The notes below the pieces were generated by a model. The model did not search any database and had not been told where the DNA came from. It saw only the letters and a program-made list of their open reading frames with translations. From positions 15,860,501-15,924,500 of the forward strand of contig JARZZO010000004.1 in NCBI GenBank assembly GCA_030544215.1: 64,000 bases of DNA. Reading direction: 5' to 3'. The position numbers and the translations under genes are program-made. This DNA is from Zantedeschia hybrid cultivar (Eukaryota; Streptophyta; Magnoliopsida; Alismatales; Araceae). This document shows, in pieces, positions 21,455-34,845 of this stretch. Within the stretch, counting starts at the first letter, position 1. Each line of letters begins with the position of its first letter.

Positions 21455-24100
21455 TTTTGATGCTCAAACAGGCAATTTGTTTTTATATTTCTTAACTTTT
21501 TTGAGCAGCGTAGTTTTCTGTTCATGTGCGTGTAATCGAGATGGGGTTAAACCAGACTTAATTCAAAACTCTCCCATCATTCAAAGTTATTAATAGATAA
21601 AAGAATTACTGAATGTATCAAACAGCAATTCTTTACTTCCTGTTTTTAAACGAGTTGCAAGATCTTACAACTCTAAGGATTTTATTTTTATGGCTGCAGG
21701 AGCAAAAGAACTGTACTAAAGGTGTAGTTACTTTGCAATTTTTTTCTTTTTTTATCCACATATCATGCGTATAATCCAATCTTGGATAAGATGACTTAAA
21801 TTTTTTAAAAAAATAAAAAAACATTAGTAAACTGAATTTATTAAAAAATATTTTTTTACTATTTATTTATTTTTATCCACATACCATGAATTTATTTATT
21901 TATTAAGAAACACTTTTTACTATTAATTAGATTTCCTCCACGGTGGCCCTCCCCCACCCCGCCCCCCATCACACCACCTATTCAATTCCTAAATGGACAC
22001 GCTGTGAAGGCTATGTTGAATTCAGAAAAAGCAAGTTTTTGTCTTCTATGAACCTGCTACTCGCCCAGCCTGTTCCACACGGTACACGTGTCGAACACAG
22101 CCATTTGAATTAGACAGCACTGACATCACAATCGCGGCTTTTAAGTTAAACGTTGCGTAGAACTGTAGATGGTCGTTTTAAAGTTTTAACACCCGAATTG
22201 GCGTTAATGTTACCTAGGTAAGGTGATCCAATTAAGAACTGACACTTCAATCCGGCGATTCCAACTTCCACTTTGCAACCTTGTTAGAAAAGATATAGTA
22301 AAATTATTCGATATATTGGGTACTATTTGGAATATATTATGTATGATGAAAATAGAGAGAGAGAAAGAATAATGTACTAAAGATGTGAAAGTAGCAGTTG
22401 GGACACGTAGTTATTTCTGATTAGTTCGGACATATAATTAACACATTTAATGACAGTTTCTTGATCAAGTAATCAAATCATTTTCAACTAGTGTGATAAA
22501 GAGGATGCTTGTATCCAGTGTTTTATAGTATGTTATGAAAGAAAATTAAAAGTGACTTCCAATTAAAATTGCCTTTGTGACGATGATAAAAAATAACTAA
22601 ACGTAAGTACAAAAATACTTACGGCTGCGCCAAGTACGACCTTAATGAAGCAATAAAGGAACCCACAAGGACTATGTTTACACATGTGGAGAAGCCATTG
22701 GAAGTCAAAACTGCCATACTTCTTGATGCCACTATTCAACGACCATCTTGCTTTCAAACTTTCCCTGCTGAGTTGCTAGCTGGTGTCTCTTTCTGTTCCC
22801 TCCTTTTCTGGGTTCACGGTGGCCCCCGAAAGCGAGGGACATTGAATTCGAAAAGCAAACACGATGGAAGCTTAGAGAACAGGCCACGAACGCAAGCAAA
22901 GGATGGAGCACTTCACAAGGTGTGGACACGGGCCACCTTTTATTTCACCATTAATGTTTCCCATATCACGTCCTCATCATGGGGCTGCCCATATTCCTGT
23001 GCTTGTTCTCACCACATTCTTGACTAGCTAGTTAAAAAAAACTACCAAAGAATCTATAACTTAATAGCATTTAACTTGTCTTTGATAGGGGAGATCTTGG
23101 GCTTAAATTCCACTACTAATGGTTATGTAAGATGATGGACTTATTTCACAAATCCACATAAATTTCCAATTACCATAGCAACAAATTATATTATTTAATT
23201 TCCACGCATAAATCCGTCCCTCAAATTTCAGGTTGTTAGTAACCAATCAAGTCCCTAATTAATCGTTTACTGTGGGGAGTACGAGAAGGTTTTATATAGA
23301 AATAAATCATTCGTGAGAAAGTAAATATTATTATATTAACTTTATTAAATATAAATATATAGAAAGAACCCCAGAGTTTGACAACCGCAAATAAGTCAGA
23401 GGCTATATATTCCTTGGATGCCTAGTTAATTAGCACCATGAGTTGGCGGTACCCAATTCATTGAAACTGTGGTTGGTTCCCACAGTTGCCACGCAGCATC
23501 TGTGAAACCTACGCAGGGCTCGGCATCTGGCTTGTCGGCTGCCACTCGCAGCTGGGCGTCTACTCATTCCAATATAGTTTCACATTAAATCAATTAATTT
23601 GGCTAGAATTTAATTAAAACGGGAAAAAAAGGGATCATGTGAGACAACAATTTGCGACTATTTAAACATAAAGTAAATACCAAAAAAATAGTTTAGCATA
23701 CTTCCAACCTATCGAAGCATTGCCAGGACAGCATTTTGCGGTGTTATGTATCCAGCATTAATTCACAACACATTCGAGGTGCATTTGGTTTTACATAAAA
23801 TATTTTTAAATATTTTAAAAAAAAAAAAACAAATTTATAAAAAAATAAAGATAAAATCAATCATTTAATATCTACTAAGACATTTTCAACTACTTTGAAA
23901 AAGGTATTCGGTCTCATCCCAGGATCCAGAAATAGGAGAGTCAGCTGATTAAGTTTTGACTAGAGTTTTCCGAATAATATGTTATACTTTTCAGAAAAAA
24001 AAACTTTTTATGCAACCCATTTTACATGTAAACAAATGGACCCCAAGTAGAAGAGATGCCAAAATTTTCGTCCTTACACTCAAAAGTTTTTGTCCTTCCC
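21455..24100 (+). repeat. duplicated block A
   Basis: An ordered series of matching stretches recurs in the same direction in block B. Pairs include 21490/32190, 22020/32560, 22270/33450, 22745/33930, 23042/34110, 23400/34980, 23640/35630 and 23880/35870. The match is diverged, with many small indels. No protein is recognised. It begins near 21455 and fades near 24100. Confidence 0.85.
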
Positions 24101-25469
24101 TCCTTTCTAGTCTACAACTTTACATCCTTCGATTAATGTATGGGAGCAAAGAAAGCTTATTAGAGTCCTTCGATACATTGTAAAATAGAAAATTGTTGAA
24201 GATGGAAGAACAGTAGAAAAAGACTGTTGAAGGGAATGATGTGAAAATAGTAAAAATTGAAATCGAAATATACATACTAGCAAGATGTATCAAGTCTACA
24301 CCAAAGAACCTATAACTGAGCGGCATAGAGTCTTCCAAAATCTCAGGTTCAAATTGCATGTCTTGGGATTGTGTTGGAAGAAAAAATTGTTCTACTAATT
24401 TATTGGGGCCTACATATCAGAATGTTTTCCGTAAGTAGTCAGGACTATGAGAAGAATATTTGCTCCATGCCGTGGAATCTTTGAACTAGGAATAATCATT
24501 AATCATCCGAATAAGATAGACGAATGGAAAAATTTTCTACCAAACGAGAAAATAGATGAATATTCATGATTATACTATCTCTACTTTAGAAGTCTTGTTA
24601 ATATATCGGACGAAATATAAAAAATAATATATAGAAAAAAAATCTAAGAAAGAAAGAAAGAAAATTGATGATTATCTACTAATTTCATTGTCGATGTGGA
24701 AGACTTTCATCATTCTAGGAGTCTAGCATAAAGGGCAAAAGGAATCTGTAAACATTAATGTGTCATTTTGATTGGAGAATAGGAGAAGAATAAGAAAAAA
24801 TAAAAGGAGAATAAGTTTAATTTAGTTTTGACAAGCGGAATGACTTATACCGGTACCGAATAATCTATTCGGAGAATAAGGAGAATAAGTAATTCGACCT
24901 TAGACTTAAGAATTGTTTATCCTTCTTATTCCGCCAGTGAGTCTCACAGAATTATCAAAAGTAAGCATCCCTTATTTTAGTATACATTATTCCAATAAAT
25001 AATTCTGAATTAATCTATTCTGCAATTAAATTGAGGCTAACTTTCAAACACTCAAAGCCACCATCTTCCGACTGCTCCCCAACTGTTCTTCCATTACTTC
25101 TGTCGTCCAGTGAGCTGCAAAATTCAAAGCAGAAAAGCAACCTTTTGGCTTCTTCTGGCCGTTTCCGGCATTTATACTACTCTTTCTCTTAACTAAGCAT
25201 GCACAGAGGTCGCTGAACCCAGGAACCCCGTTCCCACCCACCCTTTTAACAATCTCCATTCTCTTCTCCTGTCCTTTTCGCACTTCTCTTTACCCTTTCC
25301 CGGGCACGGCATGATAGAAGGCACGTACCTCTATTCCGGTGGCACGTGCCAGTTTCAGTGCGGAGGAGAATGACTTATTCTATCGTACATTGTTGGGTTG
25401 GAATGAGTGGTCCCATCCCGTTTCGTCACATACACGACACATTACTCTGCATCTCGCATTAACTATGTC
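24101..25469. other. AT-rich intergenic DNA with SINE-like and MITE-like traces
   Basis: Around 24294-24360 the phrase CCAAAGAACCTATAACTGAG is followed by GGTTCAAATTGC, resembling the A and B boxes of a tRNA-derived SINE. Similar heads lie at 23042 and 34110. A possible MITE with AGAATAGG-type ends covers about 24764-25035. No gene is seen. Confidence 0.45.
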
Positions 25470-25722
25470 CTGACGTCAGCAAAAGAAATTTAACTTTTTT
25501 TTTTTATGCTTTCGAGAGCTTCCTAATGCTCTCAAGAGCACAGGATGTTCTCGAGAGTATTGAGAATATCAAGAAATTCTTTAGAGCATTCGAACAGTCA
25601 GATGCTCTCGAGAGTATCTCGACGCACTTGAGAGCATCAAGATGATCTCGAGAGCATTTTAACCATCTTGACAACATAAATAGAATTTTCAAAATCTTTT
25701 AAATTTTTTTTGTTGACATCAG
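25470..25722. mobile_element. MITE candidate enclosing a palindrome array
   Basis: The left end CTGACGTCAGCAAAAGAAAT matches the complement of the right end, CTGATGTCAACAAAAAAAAT. Weaker inverted similarity continues outward to about 25363 and 25823. Inside (25506-25657) lie six variants of the palindrome ATGCTCTCGAGAGCAT. No clear target duplication is visible, so the true edges are uncertain. Confidence 0.6.
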
Positions 25723-26084
25723 AATGCAGTTAATACGAGACACGATACTATGTGCGACTATATATGTAACAGAACGGAAACGAGCAACCTGTTCTAGCTC
25801 ACCATCAAGTCATTCTCGTGGAGGAGACATCATTTCCAAAAGGTCCATGTTATACATACTTGGTTACTGCACATCTCTTTCATGGAGGAATATTTATTTT
25901 TTAATTCTAAAATAATCGTGTTCTAACCTAAAAAGTGATTTGGCAAGCATGGTTCTGAAAATAGGTTTAAATGAGTTACTCCAGCATGTTACTGAGCTTA
26001 CTGTTCCAACTCTCTTTTTGCCCGTGACCCATTTTCCCCCTAACGGTGCCCTCATCTTGTGCAACCTTGCTTTTAGATTGATAA

Positions 26085-26455
26085 CATACTATAATATTAT
26101 ATTAAGTCAAGAAGTCACATTAGTAAAATATATTATGACATTATTATAATATATTATTATATTAATATTATATTACAATAATAACAATCTTGCCACCAAA
26201 CTAATAAGATAATATAATATAGTCACATTTTTAAAATACATTATAATACTACTACATAATTATATTATAATAATGCTATATTATGATCTTATAATAATAA
26301 TCTATTATAATAAATATTATAATAACCATATCCTAGATTGGTGTGATATTATAATATTATACTAAGTCAAATAGGCTACATTGATAAAGTATGTTATAAT
26401 AATATTACTACATAGTAATATTACTATTATGCCCAGTAATATTATTGTTAAGTCC
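26085..26455. repeat. degenerate AT-rich tandem repeat
   Basis: Three diverged copies of a unit of roughly 120-140 bp, each with a version of AATATTATA...AAGTCA...CACATT, start near 26091, 26205 and 26345. The rest is ATT/TAA-rich. Confidence 0.5.
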
Positions 26456-28000
26456 TGGACTTTGAACTCATTTTATTTAGTTAATGGACTTTGATTATTA
26501 AGTTAATTTAGTAATTAAGTCTATTTATGTTTGCTAATGGACTAAAATGGTTTAAACCTATTTAATAATTAATCAATAATATAATAAAAAAATTAAAATG
26601 ATAAAATCATTAGTTAACTCAAACTAGGCCTTTCAAGTCCATTAGTGTCTCAATTAAGAAACTAATTAGTTTCTAACATTTAACCAATTTTCAGATTCTA
26701 AGCAATGTGTAACAGCATGTCAATAAAAGTACGATATCTTTGTACACAAAAGTCCAAATTTTTTATAGTGGATATCGTTGGAAAGATAGTAGAAATATCT
26801 ATAACTTTGTCAAAAGGAGATTTTTCTAATTTAGACGTTAAAGGGGTCGAATTAAGGAATTTTCAGTTAAGGAAACCTATTAATACAAAAATCTAGGTTC
26901 CTAGCTTCATTCAAAATGCTCTTTACTTGTTGATTAAGTCTTCTATTGGAGTCTGACTCTATCACAAATGGGGCTTAGTTTAATAGTATCAGGAAGGCAA
27001 AGGCCTATAAATGACCTCTTGGAATTGTTCATAAGTTCTCTTACACGCAACATCAAGTTTAAACGTAAGTAAACATAGTATTCTTAAAGAAAATTAGAAT
27101 GAATTTATGGTGAATCTTCTTAGGATTTGATTCTAATCAGTTGTTATGTATTCTTTGAGGTTAGAAGATGTGAGAGGAAGCTATAATAAGGGTGAGTTCA
27201 TGGCTAAGCTGACGTAGAAACTTAAATATCATCTAGAAAGGGATTGGCTTGTTCTTCCTCAAGGTAGGCTATAATGACCCATTAAATGAATATTTTGTAT
27301 TAATAAAAAAATTAATATTTTGATTTCAAAAGTAGTCAAAATGATTTTTTTTAAATATAAGTTTTATGTCCATGATTTGAAATATCTATTTGATCTTTAA
27401 ATTTTATGTCAAATTACTAATTTTCTTATCTTCAGTTTGAAAAACACAGTGGACGATAATTACATCTGTCGTCCACTATTTTTAAACGGCAATAGTGACT
27501 GCCATCCAATTTGCACTTGACAATAGTGAACCTTGTCGTCAGTACTTTCGAATGGCAACCAAATCTACTGTCTAGAATTCTGAATGGCAGTTAAGTTTGC
27601 CATCTAGTATGTTATTCTAACTTTGTCAGTTCAAGCTTTTGAACCAACGTTTAGTCAAAACTCTCTGAATATTTGTCCAAATCATCTAAATTTTGGTCAC
27701 AACTTTTTCTTGAAAAATTCTACATGTTTATAAAATTTTATAATTTTTAAGTATTTATTCATCATTATCCTATTATTTATTTATTTGGTCAAAATTCGTT
27801 CAAGTGCCACTCAATGCTCCAAACCGTTCATTTGATATCCAATTTGCATGAAACATTGTGCACATATTTCATTTAGCCTATTTGACATGTCCACCAAGTT
27901 TGGTAATTTTTTGAATCTGTTTATTATATTCGGACTCAATTATTCATTTTTTAACTCTAAAAATTAGTTTTAATACCTAAAAGATATGTTTATTAATCCA
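26449..28000 (+). repeat. Ty3-like LTR repeat, copy a
   Basis: It shares ordered segments, in inverse orientation, with 56436-58260 and 37770-39330. Examples are the GTCCTGGACTTTGAACTCATT phrase (complement near 58230) and TTCTTTGAGGTT...CTCAAGGTAGG (complement near 57430-57530). It has no open frame. At 27446-27608 it carries a run of short dyads such as ATGGCA-N8-TGCCAT. It is probably an old LTR; the family is uncertain. Confidence 0.6.
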
Positions 28001-28297
28001 AAAATTCAAGAATATTCTTGAAGCATATTTTTCTCTCTAGTAACCTATTGGCATTAGTTTTGTTCTGCTTTTTCATCTATATGACCACATTGGTTCTTTA
28101 AGTGGCTTTTTTATATATAAATGCATGCATTTTTACTTATACTTATATATAGTACTTTAATAATTTAAATTTCAAATCTATGTTCATCTTTGTCATCATT
28201 TGATCTCTATTATTTGAAAGGGATTATAATATCCGTTGAAGCTTGGGCCAAGAGGACGAAAAACTCCAAGATAGAGGGCTCCTCCTTCTTTCTCTAA

Positions 28298-28748
28298 GGG
28301 AGCGTTTGTTTGGGATTTACTCGTATTCCCATCAGCTTGTCTATACCTACCTGTCACGGTGATGGATAAGGATAGCTACTTCGAAAGCCTAATGTGGCCT
28401 TTGTTTAAAATTTTTACGTCAGATGGTGAACTCTAAAAAATAAACAAAATAACCCTACCACTTACAAGGGGTTTGTACAAAAAGTAATGGCCCTTTCTCA
28501 CTCAAAGAGCGGCTATTTGAGGTATTTCTCCCCTATGCACAAGGGACAAGACTGGATTCCTCCATTATCCTCTCTATGTTGTATATTGTGGGAATCTAGA
28601 GATGTGGGAGGGTTGTGTCTAATGGTGGAATCTGGCTTGTCAGAATATGCATATAGATTTTTGCATTTGTTTGCAATTAATATCATGTCATGCATTCTCA
28701 TACCATTTGGAGCCTAGAAATATGCAAAAAGTGCAAACAAACTTGCCT
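28298..28748. mobile_element. PIF/Harbinger-type MITE candidate
   Basis: A 451-bp segment with ends GGGAGCGTTTGTTTG and, on the complement, AGGCAAGTTTGTTTG, flanked by TAA on both sides (28295-28297 and 28749-28751). A 3-bp TAA/TTA duplication is typical of Tourist elements. Confidence 0.55.
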
Positions 28749-28791
28749 TAAGGCTCTAGCAAGGAATGGATGTGGTAGAAGCACTCCAGTA

Positions 28792-29860
28792 TGTTAATAT
28801 TCTGTGTGGCCTATAAACCAATCAATTATGATGTACAAACTTATTTAGTTATTTATTATTTAACAGTAATGTATTTATTATGTGTAAATTGTTCTTTTTA
28901 TTCAATCATATCATAATAAAGTTCATAAATGTGTGCAATAGTTTTCAAATTATGATGATATCATAATAATAAGATGGACTACTTATAAGCACACATTCTT
29001 AAGCATTCTTATCGGAGGATACTTGAGAAGGACATCAAATCCGGTGAGATTAGTATATGTTGCTCCTGCTCATTTGATAAGGGTAATTGGTCTTATAGTC
29101 ACTCGTGTGGAGATACTAAGGAGAACCTATTGGTACTCATTGGTAAATGAGTTTACTGAACTGATCCGACTTAAATCATTGGATGGTAATTAACCTGACT
29201 GTTAACTAGCTTAATTCAATGTCACAGTTACGTGGTTAGTCTTTAGACATGAGACACTAAAGGTATATTGTCGGTAGACTTCTGGACTTTAACCTTTACC
29301 AATAGATCTCTAACCATGGGGTCTTAATCAGTCAAGTGATAGGATCTAGTGGAATACCTTCAAAGATTATTAAATGTTCAATACGGGATCATTCATTCTC
29401 AGTAATTAGATAGAGAATGCTCTAGGTAAGATATGCATGAGTCCCTGGTCACGGCAGATGTTATATCGAAAAATCTAATCTAAGTGAGTTGATTGGTTAG
29501 GGTTTGATACTTAACCATGCCTTAGGTTAACTCGAAGGCATTGTACGAATAAAGGATTATAATCACGCGGTAACTGATGATGGAAAGACTCTTTGAGCGG
29601 GTTGCTCAACCCCAATATCTTCTGGGATCATGCAATATTATTTAACACCAAACTTGATTGGAAGTCCGATCGATTATTATGAGATGATAAATCGATTAAG
29701 TAATTATTTAATATGAGATATTAAATGAATCACTTTAAGTCAATAAGAGGTTGCTAGACTTATTGTGCTGAAAACTGGACTCGCACTTGGACTTAGAAGG
29801 TCACACACACAAGATTCTCAGTCGATGGACATTAATAAATCAAGATAAACTTAATAATTC
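28792..29860 (+). repeat. relic copia LTR, diverged
   Basis: It starts TGTTAATATTCTGTGTGGCC and follows the copia-2 and copia-3 LTRs for over 1 kb: the GAGTTTACTGAACTGATCCG phrase (29149), the GGTCACACACAC phrase near 29800. It stops short of the LTR 3' end. No adjoining internal region is seen, so it is a truncated solo LTR. Confidence 0.75.
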
Positions 29861-32139
29861 ATGAATAAATGTAACTAATTATCTACTAAAGGCTAGAGAC
29901 CGCTAGAGCTAAAAGAGTGTAATTTTTTTAAAAAATATTTTTTATAATTTTTTTGGATATTTGATAAAATATAGTATAAAATGACATATTGTCCGAGCTT
30001 TGCTTGTTCACCTAGCAGTAGATGGCTTTGTTTAGTTTTTAGATAAGATTTATTATAAATTAAAAAAAGAAGATTTGAACATTCTCTTATTTTATTTTAT
30101 AAACAACCAAATAAATGCTCTCAGATTTTAAAACAATGAATTTCACTAGTTTGAAGATTAATAACTTTCAAATTAAAACAGAATTTTACGTTAACATAAA
30201 TGACTCCTAGATCAGAAAATAATCATCAAATAGATGGAAAACGTCACTAGTAGTATAGAAATGAAAAGTCAGTAATTGGGAACTCTTGAGAATGTACCTT
30301 TCTTTGGAAAGGCCCTATAAAAGCGTGGTCCTTGCAATACATGCTGAAGAGCCCCATAATTTAGTGGAAGAATACGACCTCACATACAAGGAGGGGTTGG
30401 GTTCAAATCTTTCAAAGGCCCATTCTCATAGGCTCCATGCAAGTACCTTCTAGAATGAGTTATACTTGTTGTAATGTCCACGTAAGTACAACACTTACAT
30501 TGCAGCAGGTGTACTTTTTATTTTTTTCTATTTTAAAAATTTTGATGAGTTGGGTCTCATATGTTGAAGTCTATTTATGAACAGATGGCTTTAATTTTTT
30601 TAAAAATCAAAAGTCATTATTGGTCCGGCCTATTACCTACACTTTTAGTGTTCATTGAGTTTGATTTTTTATTATTTAAGATGTTTGAGTCATTCAATTA
30701 GAGATTGACCTATAAGTATACATAAGAACATGCGAGACTCGACTTAAAAAAATTTAAAAGAGTTTTATACTTGTCGCAAACATTTAAAAGAGTTCTATAT
30801 CCTACAATGTAGTTGGACGGAGACACGACAGCAAACATTACTCCTCTGGAATTGCTCATCATTGAGAGCCGCCAAAATGCTTACTTGCACAGATAGAAAG
30901 CTTGTTAAAGCAGGTGACAGAGACACAGAAGATTTGAGTAAAAAAAATCCACTTCTGATGCTAAAGCATCAATATCTTCCCCCTAATGCTACATCGGTCA
31001 TGCCTCCTCTGGAAGCAAAAGACAGAATCTTGGATGTGTCTCCACAATAAAGCCTCCCTTTCTACGTATTCCATAGTTGACCTGAAGGCTTAAGAATGGC
31101 CCAGAAATGAAAAGGTCCAGGCCCAATATAACTCCATGGGCCATACAGCCCACAATAAAAATTCTTGGTACGCTTTCCTTTGAAAGAGAACTTGAGAAGC
31201 TGGATCACTCGATGATCAGCCCATCAGGGCCGGGTGCATGCTCTCGTAGGTAACCGAGCGGATCTTAGACAATCATGTGTCTGATACAAGTCTACACGTG
31301 TCAGAACCGTAAGATACATGCCGGCTGGACGCAACAACTCTTCAAAACAACCATCGGCAAAATTAGCAACATTTTTCATCTTGTGGAATGCACAAGCAAG
31401 GTTACCTCCATTGCATTCCTAGCTGGAAACTTGTAATGCATGTGCCATGTTACCGAATTATACATATAACTTCATAAAAGATATTTCAGTCATAAATCAA
31501 TATAATTAATTGTACAATTATGAGTGCCTACAATGTGCTTTTATTGGTGATGGAGCGCTCCCTGAAGGTGGATTAGCATGGGTACTTCTTTACTTTTTCT
31601 TCCTAGTAGAGCATACTACATTTGGGAGACAAAACTGTGTCACTATGCAAACAATCTAGCTGATGTTGCCCATCAGAATGAAATAAGGACAAGATCAAGT
31701 TATATGTATTTTACTCTTAACAATGTATTCTTAAGTTAAAAAAATGAGTTTATTAGGAAAATTTTGGTTTTTACAACTACCTATAATTATGTTTACTTTC
31801 AATAATATTTTACATGTTGAAAAAAAAAGTAAAAAATGACATCTAACTAAAAACTATACCAAATACATTTTAAAAGCTTTGTCACACATGTCCTAGGCTT
31901 TTATTATTGGCTTGGGAGTTGAGAATGCTCACTCTTTCCACTAAAAGTTTTTTTTTTTTCTTTTTTTTTTGGTTTACAACCAACCTTACCCCTCTAGCTT
32001 GACCTAGTCGGGGCACAAGATCCCGATCCACCGGCTCCATGGTCCGCGGTGGGAACCACCGAAGAGTTATCAACGATTTTTTATGATTTTAAATCAACGA
32101 GCATTTATTTGGTTGCTTAGAAAATAAAAAATAATAATG
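29861..32139. other. intergenic DNA, no gene seen
   Basis: AT-rich. A tRNA-like patch at about 30350-30425 (TTTAGTGGAAG, then GGGTTCAAATC) suggests a tRNA-derived SINE remnant, but it does not fold as a proper tRNA by eye. Short open frames near 30862 and 31900 have no recognisable domain. Confidence 0.5.
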
Positions 32140-32713
32140 TTTAATGCTCAAATAGGATTTTTTTGTTTTAATTAATATACATTTTAACTTCCATTAGTAT
32201 CTTAATCTTCTGTGCATGTGCGTAAGGGGGATATGGAGACTCTGCTATATAATTCAAGGTTCTTAATAGATAAAAAGAAATTAATGAATTTATCGAAGAC
32301 CAATTCTTTGCTTGGTGTTACTACACATTGCAAAAATATCACAACGCAAAAAGGATTTTAGTTTTATGGGTGATTATGGGTGAGGGGGACAAAATAGCTG
32401 TATAAATCAAATGAAAAGAAATAAAAAGAAAACTCCACCGGCTGAGCAGTTCTTCTTTGGCCATGGGGATTTCCTCCCCCTCCCCCAATCATGGTCCTCC
32501 TTGATGTGCCATCACATCATCTACCGGATTCCTAAATCGACGTTAACGCAGTAATGAATTCATAAAAAGCAAGTTTTTGTCTTCTTTGGGCCCCCCACTG
32601 CCAGATCATCAGGCCAGACGTGTCACACAACAACCCATTTGAATTAGACAGCCTTGACATTACAGGTTATCGACATAGAACCGTAGGCTGTTAGTTGTTA
32701 CAGAATGGCTTGA

Positions 32714-33376
32714 TCGAGGCAGTGTTTGTTTGGGCTAAGAGTACTTCCTCGGTGCTGTTTGATTAGTCTAGTTTTTTATTTTATTGATCGAATGTTTTAG
32801 TTTTAAGGACGGATACATTCGGGAAATTCAGGTCGGTTTCGACCCGGCCATATATGTTTTTTGAAAGTAAAAAGAAAATTTATTGCACAAAAATTGAGGT
32901 GAAAATTAAAAATATTTTTTTCAAAAAAATATATACAGTCGGATAGGAGCCGACACGAACTTTTTGGATATACACTCAGTTTTTTGGTCAGACATCTCAA
33001 AAAGATAAAAAAAATCAAAGAATAAAATAAAAAAATACACTGAAGTGCCATCCGATCCTAGTAATCAGACGGCGCTGAGGGAGATAGTGCAGGCCCTATT
33101 CTTGAGCTAAAGTAAAGACTTCAATGCTCCAAGATTGTTGGAGAAGTAAAAAAGTTCTAAAGCTCAAAAGAATGCCCAACTGTTAGATCAATTTTTCAAA
33201 TTCATTTCAAAACTTCAAACTTGAATTGGGGACACATGGCAACTGCTTATTTAACTTTTCTCCCCTTTTTGGATTGTGAGAGAATTTTAAAAAAGAAATA
33301 GATAGTGAAAGAATGCACCAGCCCATGGATTTACACAAATCCCCCGAACACACCTTTAGCCCGAGCAAACGCTAAA
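32714..33376. mobile_element. two nested MITE candidates inside block B
   Basis: The outer ends CAGTGTTTGTTTGGGCTAA (about 32720) and, on the complement, TTAGCGTTTGCTCGGGCTAA (about 33370) are inverted repeats. Within them is a second pair, CCTCGGTGCTGTTTGATTAG (about 32746) and the complement CCTCAGCGCCGTCTGATTAC (about 33078). The whole segment is missing at the matching place in block A. Confidence 0.6.
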
Positions 33377-34584
33377 TTGAAATTGGGATCAGCCTGATTG
33401 AAGTGTCACCTCCTGATTGAATCACCTTAGCTAAGTAACATTGACACCTTAGGAAAGATATAGTTAAATTATTTTATATATTTGATATTACCTTGAATAT
33501 ATATTATGTATGGAAAGAGAGATAGAAGGACATAAGTAGTTGGGGCACATAGTTATCTCTCATTAGCTGGGACATATAATGAGAATTTTTTGATCAAATA
33601 ATCAAACAGTTCACTATGAATGTATTAAATATGATAATAAAAAAAATGATATAATCACATTCCTCATCTAATTGATATACATCTCATAATTCAAATTGCC
33701 ACAAATGACTGAAAATTCGATCCAATGGAGTTCCACATTGGATAACAGTTACTCTGTTGAATATTTGTAAATTATAGCATTTGATAAAAGGCATTTTCTG
33801 ACTTAAGTTTTTTAAATGAATAAAGACGTGTTCGGTGTAGCTTCCAATTGAAAATACTTTTAAATTTTCAAATCACCTCAGAACGGCCATAATTCTTGAT
33901 GTCACTCTTCAAATCGCCATCTTGTTCTCAGCCTTTCCTTTCTGAGTCGCTAACTGGCGTCTCTTTCTGTTCCCTCCTCATGGGTTCATGGGGTCGCAGA
34001 AAGTGAGGGACGTTGAATTCGGAAAGCAAACGTGATGTCCTCATCATGGAGGGATATGGCTGCCCATCTTCCTGTGCTTAGTCTCACCTTCTTGACTAGT
34101 TTAAAAAAAAATACCAAAGAATCTATAACTTAATAGCCTTTACCTTCTCTTTAATAGGGGAGATCTTGGGCTTAAATTCCACTACTAATGATTGTGTAAG
34201 ATGATGGATTTATTTCACAAATCCACATAGGTTTATATCCAAATATTCTCTGTAAATAGTGGATTCATGGTGAGAATGTTATTCTCTACTGTAAGACCTT
34301 CAAACTTAAGATTATCATTTAAAAATGGTAGAATTGAAAAAGAATAAGGATACCCTTTTTGCCACTGAACCCTGCTCACAAGTCTCACCCCTTGTACACT
34401 TTAAAACTCATGTTCCCCACTGGTTGAAAAAAAAGATAAACGTTTGCCCTTTGTGCTGCTAAACCCTTTAGAAAATTTTAGTCTCACATTCCCCACTCGT
34501 TGGGAAAATAACCAATTAAGTCCCTAATCGTCTTGTGCAGGGAGTACTTGGGTTTACACCTTCAAGCAACCAGCTGGACAGTTA

Positions 34585-34845
34585 GGGCGGGTTTGTTTCA
34601 TAGATACGGTTTTTCGGATTTCTTATGTCCAAATCTCTTATATTTAGAACAACAAAAATTTTATCTTGAATATTTTTTTTTATTTTAAGAATAAGTAATT
34701 CTCACATGAGTTGAATTATTTTACTTGTTCTGAGAATAACGTGTCCGCGGCAAGAATAACACGTTTATTTTCTTAAACTCGGATTAACGGAATAAGCCTC
34801 GTAAACTATCCTATTTGACCCTTCATTTTCGAAACAAACCGATCC
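34585..34845. mobile_element. Tourist-type MITE with TTA duplication
   Basis: 261 bp with 15-bp ends GGGCGGGTTTGTTTC and, on the complement, GGATCGGTTTGTTTC, flanked by TTA at 34582-34584 and 34846-34848. This fits PIF/Harbinger-derived Tourist elements. It is absent from block A. Confidence 0.75.

Noticed and set aside
30350..30425. Possible tRNA gene
   Set aside because: A- and B-box-like pieces are present, but arms do not pair into a cloverleaf by eye; more likely a SINE remnant.
30862..31050. 62-residue open frame
   Set aside because: No start context, domain or conserved neighbour; within the length expected by chance.
24100..32140. Reading blocks A and B as LTRs of one giant retrotransposon
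   Set aside because: The 8 kb between them holds no gag or pol trace, primer site or polypurine tract, only other relic repeats.
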